A stretch of DNA of 6,670 bases, taken from assembly GCA_937897665.1 (NCBI GenBank), contig CALCPB010000733.1, positions 1 to 6,670 on the forward strand, given 5' to 3'. Origin of the DNA: an uncultured Halomicronema sp. GTDB lineage: Bacteria; Cyanobacteriota; Cyanobacteriia; Phormidesmidales; Phormidesmidaceae. The notes under the pieces are model-generated. The model was not told the origin of the DNA. It did no database searches and saw nothing but the letters and a program-made list of their open reading frames with translations. Below, one piece after another: positions 1-5,629 of the stretch (its first letter is position 1; every line of letters begins with the position of its first letter). Position numbers and translations under genes: made by a program.

Positions 1-501
1 AAGCGGTTGACCGGTAAAGGCTGCGCCGAACCGAGTCACAGAGACTAAAACTAAGGGCCGAGGATATTGCGCATCTCTCACGCCAACCACGGTAACGTTG
101 TTGAGCTGCGAGACTTCAAACGTCATCGTCTCTGGATCCATGGGACGACTGAGCAAGAGCAAAAGCTTGGCACGAATTTCTTGAGCCCGCTGCTCGACCG
201 GTTGCTGATCGCCAATTGCGGCAGGGGTGCGATCGTAGACTGTCGGTGCAGCAATGGTGAATAAGGTGTGGGTGCTTAAGGGCGATTGCACCGTCACGGC
301 TTCTAAATTCCCATAGCGGGTAATGCCCGGCGGCGGCCCCGCTGGTTCTTCTGGCCCCAAGCCATCCGGCAGGAGAAATTGGGCAGAACTGGGGCGTCCC
401 ACCCAGAGGGTGGCACTGAGCGCTAGCAAAAAGGCCACACCCCAGGCTATCCACCGATTGCGATAACCAAATGTCGACAGTGAGCAGGCTTTCAATCGCA
501 T
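1..501 (-). CDS. N-terminal part of a probable MscS-family mechanosensitive channel (cut by window edge)
   Basis: An open frame of 167 codons starts at the ATG at 501 and runs off the window at position 1. An in-frame TAG near 560 bounds it upstream, so 501 is the only ATG start; no good Shine-Dalgarno is visible. Residues 17-34 form a hydrophobic segment ending in 'GRPSSAQ', a convincing signal peptide with cleavage after Ala40. After it come 'TRYGNLEAVTV', 'LFTIAAPTVYDR', 'PVEQRAQEIRAKL', 'MDPETMTFEVSQLNNVTVV' and 'PLVLVSVT'. From memory, this order matches the periplasmic N-terminal domain of cyanobacterial MscS-like channels, which open under membrane tension and release ions or solutes. 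The pore and beta domains would lie outside the window, so the assignment rests on this N-domain alone. The gene lies 94 bp downstream of the CNNM/CorC transporter on the same strand and may be cotranscribed. Existence of the gene is near certain; the family is moderately sure. Confidence 0.65.
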   Translation of the reverse strand, partial: MRLKACSLSTFGYRNRWIAWGVAFLLALSATLWVGRPSSAQFLLPDGLGPEEPAGPPPGITRYGNLEAVTVQSPLSTHTLFTIAAPTVYDRTPAAIGDQQPVEQRAQEIRAKLLLLLSRPMDPETMTFEVSQLNNVTVVGVRDAQYPRPLVLVSVTRFGAAFTGQPL

Positions 502-595
502 GGGTTCGTTCGCCAATGAGCAAATAACTTCAATAACCGGCGGCAGTATGGGGCGGTTCTAGCGCTGATTGTGGTCTGGCATCGAACCACATCGC

Positions 596-1969
596 TTAGA
601 TCAATCGTTTGGCCAAAACCTCGATAACTTTGGGGCCGTCCACCTCAGTGACTGTCCACTCAAACCCGTTGTAGGCGACGCGATCGCCAATAATCGGAAT
701 CTTTTGCAGCCGATGAATGAGAAAGCCCGCCAGGGTTTGATAATCCTCTTCCACTGGTAGGTCAACCTCTAACAACTCATTGATTTCTTCGATGTAGGTT
801 TGTGCCCGCACGCGATAAGACTGGTCATCCAGCATACTAACCAGCACCTCGACATCTTCTTCCGGTTCGCTGCTGTCACCAATGATTTCGCCCGTGATGT
901 CGGCCAGCGTCACGAGCCCCGCCGTCCCCCCGAATTCGTCGACCACCATCACCATTGACTTGCCCGACTTTTGCATAATCTGCAGCAGGTCGCGCAGCTG
1001 CGTATACTCCGGCACAAAGCGAGCCGGGCGAATCCAGGCGTCGATATCGCTATCGGCGGTCACTTCATGTCGAGCTAGCGGGCCAATCAAATCTTTGAGC
1101 GACAAAATACCCGACACATCGTCTAACGACTCCCCTACAACCGGAAACTGCGAGTGCCCGGTCTCCGCAATCGTATCTAAGGCTTGCTGCAGCGTGGCCG
1201 TGCGGGGCAGGGCAGTGATCTGAGTGCGGGGAATCATGACGTCTTCGGCCACGACGTCGCGAAATTCAAACACATTGTTCAGCAGTTCGCGTTCTTCCTC
1301 ATCCAAACCCTGAGATTCGGTTGAGGTGCTAATAATCAGCTGCAGTTCTTCTGACGTGATGCGGCTATACCAACTCTGACTGCCAGCATATTGAGTGCCA
1401 AACAGTCGCAGCAGCCAGCGGGTAGACTGATTGAGTGCCCACACGAAGGGCATAAAGAGTCGAGAAATGGTCAGGCTCGGGGGGCCAAATAACCGCGCTA
1501 GCCGTTCTGGATACAGCATCGCTACGGCCTTCGGGGTAAGCTCACCCAACACGATTTGCAAATAAGCAATCAGAAAAAAGGCAAGGGGAATCGCGATGGA
1601 ATGGGCGATTGCCCCAACGTAGGGCACGGCGATCGCCAACTGATTTAATAGCTGCAGCCAAACTGTAGCAATGGTGGATTCGCCAATCCATCCCAGGGCC
1701 AAACTAGACAGCGTGATGCCAATTTGTGTCGTCGACAGTAGCTGATCGAGACTGCGCTGGAAGCTTTGCACCGTGCGAGCTTGAATGTCACCGGCAGCGG
1801 CCAGCTGGTTGATGCGCGATCGCCGCACCGACACAATTGAAAACTCAGCAGCCACAAAGAAGGCATTGATTCCAATCAGGGCGAGAACTGACAACACCCT
1901 CACCGTGATCGCCACCCCGGTCAAACCTGGGGCAGTCACAAGCAGCGGTACATCCGTCTGAGCAAGCAT
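596..1969 (-). CDS. CNNM/CorC (HlyC-type) family transporter with paired CBS domains
   Basis: 457 residues, full length for the family. Residues about 18-205 are the CNNM (DUF21) membrane domain: hydrophobic segments near 22-47, 83-110 and 118-145, the family signature 'GELTPKAVA' at 142-150, and the N-terminal 'FFVAAEFSIVSVRRSR'. A tandem CBS pair follows at about 243-297 and 310-363, including 'VMIPRTQI' and 'VDEFGGTAGLVTLADI'. The CorC_HlyC C-terminal domain covers about 373-453. Members sit in the plasma membrane; characterised bacterial CorC proteins export Mg2+, using the Na+ gradient, with nucleotide or Mg2+ sensing by the CBS module. Older names such as hemolysin, TlyC or HlyC reflect weak early assignments, and no haemolytic role should be assumed. 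The ATG lacks a strong Shine-Dalgarno. The next gene, 94 bp downstream on the same strand, is a probable MscS channel, which suggests an ion-balance pair. The transported ion is inferred from family, not visible in the sequence. Confidence 0.95.
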   Translation of the reverse strand: MLAQTDVPLLVTAPGLTGVAITVRVLSVLALIGINAFFVAAEFSIVSVRRSRINQLAAAGDIQARTVQSFQRSLDQLLSTTQIGITLSSLALGWIGESTIATVWLQLLNQLAIAVPYVGAIAHSIAIPLAFFLIAYLQIVLGELTPKAVAMLYPERLARLFGPPSLTISRLFMPFVWALNQSTRWLLRLFGTQYAGSQSWYSRITSEELQLIISTSTESQGLDEEERELLNNVFEFRDVVAEDVMIPRTQITALPRTATLQQALDTIAETGHSQFPVVGESLDDVSGILSLKDLIGPLARHEVTADSDIDAWIRPARFVPEYTQLRDLLQIMQKSGKSMVMVVDEFGGTAGLVTLADITGEIIGDSSEPEEDVEVLVSMLDDQSYRVRAQTYIEEINELLEVDLPVEEDYQTLAGFLIHRLQKIPIIGDRVAYNGFEWTVTEVDGPKVIEVLAKRLI

Positions 1970-2203
1970 TATAGATTTGAAAAAGATGAGCTTGAAGCGA
2001 AGACGCGAACACTTGAGAAGACGCAGACTGAGCCTAGCTCTGCAACCATGAGTGTTGGCTTGCCGTACCGTTGCATCCAGGCTCTCGCCTGACCAATCGG
2101 GGTGATCATCCGCCCATAAACTAGCCTAGCAATCCTGGCTGCGAGCCCTGCCGCATTGCCAAAGCAGGGATGGACAGCCCCGCTGGGAAAACCACCGGCC
2201 AAA

Positions 2204-2470
2204 CTACTCGCCACCATCAACTGAGCCGCCTGACATGCGCAACTGGACTTCGCGAATAATTTCTTGTTCATCCTGCAGCATCGAACCATCGCCCGAGGCT
2301 GGAGACGCCTGATTCGAAGCGGCACTACTGGCGGGCCGGGCATCGGGCTGACGGACGCCCGTCAGTGCTTGTCGGCCTAGGGCATAGCCCCACGAAGAAC
2401 TCACCACCCCAGCCCCCACCATCAGCGCTAACAAAATTGTTGTAAAGGCAACCGCAGGACTGATTCCCAT
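2204..2470 (-). CDS. Small single-pass membrane protein, conserved hypothetical type
   Basis: 88 residues from the ATG at 2470. A GTG at 2482 in the same frame would add four residues. I prefer the ATG because a GGAG lies about 11 nt upstream of it and overlaps the GTG. Residues about 6-25 are one hydrophobic segment; then comes 'GYALGRQALTGVRQPDARP' (28-46), a Ser/Ala/Pro-rich linker, and a charged helix-like tail 'DEQEIIREVQLRM' (67-79). The 'ALGRxALxGVxQPDxRP' block resembles a motif I associate with small cyanobacterial membrane proteins of unknown function, but I cannot name a family. No catalytic motif is seen. It lies 234 bp upstream of the CNNM/CorC gene, same strand, with no evident terminator between. 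The intact frame, membrane segment and motif-like block argue that it is real; longer frames overlapping it (for example 1969-2343) look like low-complexity shadows. Confidence 0.62.
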   Translation of the reverse strand: MGISPAVAFTTILLALMVGAGVVSSSWGYALGRQALTGVRQPDARPASSAASNQASPASGDGSMLQDEQEIIREVQLRMSGGSVDGGE

Positions 2471-2539
2471 CCCAGCAAACACTCCGAATAATTATGTCCA
2501 CATATCATATTAGGTCTTGCGAATTGCGGCCTATGATTA

Positions 2540-2717
2540 TTAGACTTCGCAACAGCTGCCAGCAAGAGCGGTGATGTTTGGCTGGATGCCCGATACTGCC
2601 TCTGCCCAAGCGGCATTGGGCCAGGTAGTGAGGCCGTCGCAGGGTTCGGGGCAACCATTTCAAACGTTCGCGGTTTTCGGCAATGGTGTCAGCTGCTTTT
2701 TGCGGGCGGGTGGCAAT
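2540..2717 (-). pseudogene. Frameshifted remnant of the 3' half of the winged-helix-like gene
   Basis: Read on the minus strand, this stretch repeats the C-terminal half of the intact gene at 3267-3632. After five poorly matching codons, 'QKAADTIAENRERLKW' (2702-2655) matches 'QKKLDAITENLERLEW' of the intact protein at 10 of 16 residues, and 35 of 48 bases by my count. Between this Trp and the next shared block 'DGLTxW' there are 16 bases here against 27 in the intact gene, a net 11-base loss that shifts the frame. After the shift the frame reads 'DGLTTWPNAAWAEAVSG' and on to tandem TAA stops at 2537-2542, a longer tail than the intact gene has. The 5' half is missing: the match begins right behind the stop codon of the membrane-protein gene. 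No start or Shine-Dalgarno serves it. It is best read as a decayed, diverged duplicate; a working short protein is unlikely. Confidence 0.62.
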
Positions 2718-3227
2718 TCATGATGCGTCTAAAAAACGGTTGATGTCTTTGGCTAGGATGGCTAACTCTTCTCGGGGAGTGTCTCTATCTTCGAAGGCGA
2801 GATCCAGGGTGCGATCGTTAGTCACGAGGTTCAAAACCTGACGTTTAGAGGTCACAACGCCTTTCCAGTCACGGGATTCTCGTTCTGCGATTTGGGCAGT
2901 TTTGATGTGGCTCAAGGGAATGATTTCATCGCGCTGCACTTGTTCGGCAGCGCTGCGCTCTTCAATATTGAGGCAATTTGTAGCTCGGTCGAACCGATAG
3001 CATCGATAGCCGGAGGAAGGGGCGATTGCAGTAACGATGTTGAACCCCACTAGGCCAAGCACTATACCGAGAATCAGCCACCCCCAACTACCTGTGAGCA
3101 ACATGAGTACCCAGCCGACGGCCAACGTGAGGATGACCCAGCCACCCCCCACCAAGTCTCCTCCGTCAAAGTCTTGCCTTAGAACCAAAAAGGTTTCACT
3201 GTGATGGCTGATGTGCAGACGAGACAT
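2718..3227 (-). CDS. Two-pass membrane protein with a PH-like cytosolic domain, function unknown
   Basis: 169 residues from the ATG at 3227; the Shine-Dalgarno is weak. Two hydrophobic segments (about 29-45 and 48-68) are joined by a very short turn, so both ends should face the same side, probably the cytosol. The C-terminal half (about 73-167) alternates short beta-like strands: 'YRCYRFDRATNCLNIEER', 'IIPLSHIKTAQIAER', 'KRQVLNLVTNDRTLDLAF'. It ends in a helix 'EELAILAKDINRFLDA'. This two-helix hairpin plus beta-rich domain ending in an amphipathic helix resembles cyanobacterial hypothetical proteins with a bacterial PH-like fold; I infer this from pattern only. No enzyme motif is seen. It follows the winged-helix-like gene by 39 bp, so the two are probably cotranscribed. 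Its TGA stop is followed in the same frame by 70 further open codons containing the pseudogene scar, so the 3' end of the locus has been rearranged. Confidence 0.78.
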   Translation of the reverse strand: MSRLHISHHSETFLVLRQDFDGGDLVGGGWVILTLAVGWVLMLLTGSWGWLILGIVLGLVGFNIVTAIAPSSGYRCYRFDRATNCLNIEERSAAEQVQRDEIIPLSHIKTAQIAERESRDWKGVVTSKRQVLNLVTNDRTLDLAFEDRDTPREELAILAKDINRFLDAS

Positions 3228-3266
3228 GGTTAAACTCAGGCGAGTGGCTTAGGCAAGGGTAGGAAT

Positions 3267-3632
3267 TTATGCCACTTGGGCGGTGTCGCCATCGTACCAA
3301 CAGGTAAGGCCGTCACGAGTTTCAGAGATAACGAGGCCGAACCATTCGAGGCGTTCGAGGTTTTCGGTAATGGCGTCGAGTTTCTTTTGGGTGGTGCGAC
3401 CATTGAATTGGGCGGCGATTTGTTTAACGATCCAGTCACTGGGGGTGGTGCGCAGCAGGTTGCGAATGACGGCGAGCTGGGCTTTGGGCTGGGCAGGCCA
3501 CTTTTGCTGCTCGACGGGTCCGACAACGGTTGCTTCCACGGCGGCGTCTACCCCGTCGTGGATTTGTTTGAGGGTGGAGCCAAGGGCGCGATTGTTGTAC
3601 TCGCGATTTCTTTCGAGGTATAGCACTACCAT
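3267..3632 (-). CDS. Small winged-helix-like protein of unrecognised family
   Basis: 121 residues from the ATG at 3632. That start has the best Shine-Dalgarno in the window, AAGGAGAT eight bases upstream. Two earlier in-frame ATGs (3656 and 3698, the latter giving 143 residues) lack one, but cannot be excluded. The N-terminal third ('LYLERNREYNNRALGSTL') is charged and predicted helical. From residue 45 the layout looks like a winged helix: helix 'AQLAVIRNLL' (51-60), helix 'DWIVKQIAAQF' (66-76), a long helix 'QKKLDAITENLERLEW' (82-97), and a beta wing 'GLVISETRDGLTCWY' (99-113). This suggests DNA binding or a regulatory adaptor, by inference. The 'WPxQ...AQ..xIR..L' opening faintly recalls C-terminal tails of large restriction-modification methylases, so the gene could descend from such a tail; that is weak. 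The PH-like membrane gene lies 39 bp downstream and a decayed paralogue beyond it, which supports this being a real gene family. Confidence 0.7.
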   Translation of the reverse strand: MVVLYLERNREYNNRALGSTLKQIHDGVDAAVEATVVGPVEQQKWPAQPKAQLAVIRNLLRTTPSDWIVKQIAAQFNGRTTQKKLDAITENLERLEWFGLVISETRDGLTCWYDGDTAQVA

Positions 3633-3640
3633 CAAATAGG

Positions 3641-3648
3641 ATCTCCTT
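3641..3648 (-). promoter_or_regulatory. Strong Shine-Dalgarno deciding the start of the winged-helix-like gene
   Basis: On the minus strand the site reads AAGGAGAT, followed by CCTATTTG and the ATG at 3632. The eight-base spacing is ideal. Most other starts in this window have no comparable site, so this one is the main argument for the 121-residue form over the 143-residue form starting at 3698. Confidence 0.6.
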
Positions 3649-3896
3649 TGTGTCATCTCGAACGAGTAATACCTCAGCAGGGTTTCACGTGCCTCCATCC
3701 CTTCGACGCTTTACATCTAGGTGTCTTATGGATTTACCAGTGAGATCGCCCACCAACCGCAATCAAAAAAGGTAAGACAGTTGTCGAGGGCAGATATTCA
3801 GCCCAAGAGATTCACATAGGCTTCAGCTCTAACGCTTGCATGTGACACGACAACGTCAAAAGTGAGGGCAATGCTCAGGAGCTAGCCCCACTGACC

Positions 3897-4616
3897 TTAC
3901 CCGACGGCGTCCTCTAAAGCCTCGACGTAATTTGTTATTTTATGGTCGTTGATGCGTCGACTCACGACCTGCCACGACCACATTGACCCCAAGCGCTGCA
4001 GCTCGGGCACGTGCTCATATCCTTGCCACAATCGAGGCGTTCGCGTCACGATGTCCCAACCGTAGACAAAGCGATAGCTCCGGGGCACTCGTTGGCGAAA
4101 AGAATTGACCAGGGCTGGATTACCGACCCGAGGTGCCCCAAACGTGTAAAGCTCGATCGCTTGACCGGTATGTTGAGTGAGGTTGTATTGCAGATCGAGT
4201 GCGGCAATCGTCGCGATCGCGCCACCTAAGCTGTGTCCAGTAAGGGTGAGGGCATAGTCGGGATACTGCTTAATAGTTTCTAAGAGAGGCTGGCGCACCG
4301 CAAAATAAGCGTCCATGAACCCTTGGTGGAAGCGGACATCCGTTGTGGACTCGTCACCATACGGGTAAATCTGCTTGCGCATTTGAAAATTGTTGATCCA
4401 ATCAGTACTTTTGTCACTCCCTCTAAAGACGACATACAGCGCTTTAGGGCTCGCCTGCTCAAGCAACGCCGCCTGGGTATCGGTTTTGCCACCATCATCA
4501 CTTTCAATCAGCGTTGCCTCCACCCCTGGCATACTGTCAAAAATAATCTCAGCAAAACTTTTGTAGACTTCTTGGCTAAGGCGAGCGCAATGGAGGGCCG
4601 TTTTTTGATTTAGCAT
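3897..4616 (-). CDS. Class 3 lipase family alpha/beta hydrolase
   Basis: 239 residues with the features of the fungal-type lipase class 3 family (Lipase_3), which hydrolyses ester bonds of acylglycerols or related lipids. The nucleophile elbow is 'LTGHSLGG' with Ser129. 'VVFRGSD' (62-68) supplies the oxyanion-hole region, with Ser67 as the likely contributor. 'YTFGAPRVGN' (157-166) is the usual strand-turn signature. Asp188 in 'GWDIVTRTP' and His225 in 'NDHKITNYVEAL' complete the triad; His202 in 'GYEHVPE' is the less likely alternative. All expected residues are present, so the enzyme should be active. The N-terminus has no signal peptide or membrane segment, so it is probably cytoplasmic or peripherally membrane-bound, acting on internal lipids rather than secreted. 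The ATG at 4616 has no obvious Shine-Dalgarno. The downstream gap of about 200-265 bp before the next gene carries no clear terminator. The physiological substrate cannot be read from sequence. Confidence 0.95.
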   Translation of the reverse strand: MLNQKTALHCARLSQEVYKSFAEIIFDSMPGVEATLIESDDGGKTDTQAALLEQASPKALYVVFRGSDKSTDWINNFQMRKQIYPYGDESTTDVRFHQGFMDAYFAVRQPLLETIKQYPDYALTLTGHSLGGAIATIAALDLQYNLTQHTGQAIELYTFGAPRVGNPALVNSFRQRVPRSYRFVYGWDIVTRTPRLWQGYEHVPELQRLGSMWSWQVVSRRINDHKITNYVEALEDAVG

Positions 4617-5629
4617 GACAGAACTTTGTACAAAAATAAGGATAAGACCGACGGGTGCACCGGATTAGAGTCAGCGGTCTTGCCACTAGCCTCATCCAGT
4701 CAGCTGGCCGAGAGCATTGACGGAGCGTTTTTGCCTGCCCAGACTCCCGACGACGAGCGCATCACATTCTGATATCGTCTCAGGCCAACAGCCCAGCCCA
4801 CTCTGCTAACAGCCGGGCATTAAAACAAGCTGTCTTGGTTAGAGTTTAAAGCTATACCGAGCCTTAGGATATCGGGAATGTCCTAAACACTACAGTACAG
4901 GGCACCCCAATTGCGGATAGCGATCGCATCTTCGAGTTGATCGCACGTATCAACCAAAATGAGCAACAAATTAACCCAGGTCAGCGACTCTATCATCTGG
5001 TTAGCCAGACGCACTGATAACGTCATCTGGCTGTGCTGGTTGAGGCTAGTTGATCGCGATGCTGGGACTGCTTCGCCCCTGACCAGCCCTTTCCATGACT
5101 GCCTGCCCGAATTGAGAAATAGTCTTCTTAAAGGTGCGGCCTTAGACAACAGGCCTTAGCGAAATCTGATTTACCCAACGGCCAAGCTTGTGACAGCAGT
5201 CGCAACATCAAACGCTGCAATCTTTGCCAATAGCGGATTCAGCTAGCAAGCGTTGAGGTTAGCTAAACCATGGTTGAGGGAAACTTAGCGTAAGTATTGG
5301 TTGCCTTAATAAAGAAGTAAATTGTGATTTGGCTTGGCAACACTTTTCGTATCAATTGAGGATCGAGTGGCTTTACCTGGTTCAATTAAGGGCCTAGAAG
5401 CTCAAGCAATTGCTCAACCATAAACGGATTTCATGACTCATACACCCTCAAATTAGCGGACGGTATTGCAGTAATTAACCCATGCTAGCGCCACCTAATT
5501 ACCCGCTTAGATAAGATGTTGCACTCAAGCATCAATCTGCTTTAAAGCTCAAAGTTTCTCCCTTTAATCAAGTGCTATCAATCCTCGCCAGCATAAAATC
5601 TACCACTCTTCGAGCTCACCCTGTTTCCT
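4617..5629. other. About 1 kb divergent intergenic region, no convincing gene
   Basis: This lies between the divergent starts of the lipase and the histidine kinase and must contain both promoters, but I cannot place either one confidently. Frames on both strands are short, low in recognisable motifs and mutually antisense. The left half (to about 5160) has base composition like the lipase side and one HIP1 octamer at 4920. The right half is clearly richer in A and T, like the kinase gene. Small items seen: a direct repeat of GGCCTTAG at 5138 and 5152; palindromes AACCATGGTT at 5266 and GCTTTAAAGC at 5539; and an imperfect inverted repeat with arms at 5378-5387 and 5408-5420. I see no tRNA, rRNA, CRISPR array or insertion-sequence ends. 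Confidence 0.6.
4868..5017 (+). pseudogene. Possible tail fragment of a lost gene
   Basis: A 49-codon open frame lies between a TAG at 4865 and tandem stops TGA TAA at 5015-5020. It has no ATG or GTG. Its second half, 'SDRIFELIARINQNEQQIN' followed by 'PGQRLYHLVSQTH', reads like a genuine amphipathic protein C-terminus, unlike the other frames here, and a HIP1 octamer sits within it. I cannot assign a family. It may be the end of a gene whose body was deleted, or it may be chance. Confidence 0.2.

Noticed and set aside
116..523. A 135-codon minus-strand frame overlapping the probable channel gene
   Set aside because: It is out of frame with the signal-peptide-bearing frame starting at 501, is rich in Arg, Cys and His without pattern, and ends early. 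The 501 frame fits a known domain layout.
1969..2343. A 124-codon minus-strand frame spanning the gap before the transporter
   Set aside because: It overlaps the small membrane-protein gene in another frame, has no membrane or domain pattern and a low-complexity Ser-rich end, and no Shine-Dalgarno.
2428..2658. A 76-codon minus-strand frame over the scar and the small gene's start
   Set aside because: It is an off-frame reading of the remnant running into the next gene; it keeps none of the shared residues.
3276..3639. Two plus-strand frames of 115 and 118 codons
   Set aside because: Both are antisense to the winged-helix-like gene, whose minus-strand frame has a strong Shine-Dalgarno and a related copy nearby.
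3723..3778. Split inverted match GTCTTA...TTACC / GGTAAGAC in the gap after the lipase
   Set aside because: The arms are short and interrupted, the loop is long and there is no T-run, so it is neither a terminator nor a convincing operator.
3840..3896. Possible terminator behind the lipase gene
   Set aside because: Short partial palindromes are present, but no stable GC stem followed by a T-run on the minus strand.
4883..5159. Overlapping frames on both strands in the gap (88 and 66 codons)
   Set aside because: They are antisense to each other, lack Shine-Dalgarno sites and show no motif; the third frame at 4868-5017 looks more protein-like but has no start.
5138..5159. Direct repeat GGCCTTAG spaced 14 bases
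   Set aside because: Only two eight-base copies, with no further units, no flanking inverted repeats and no mobile-element gene; it fits chance.
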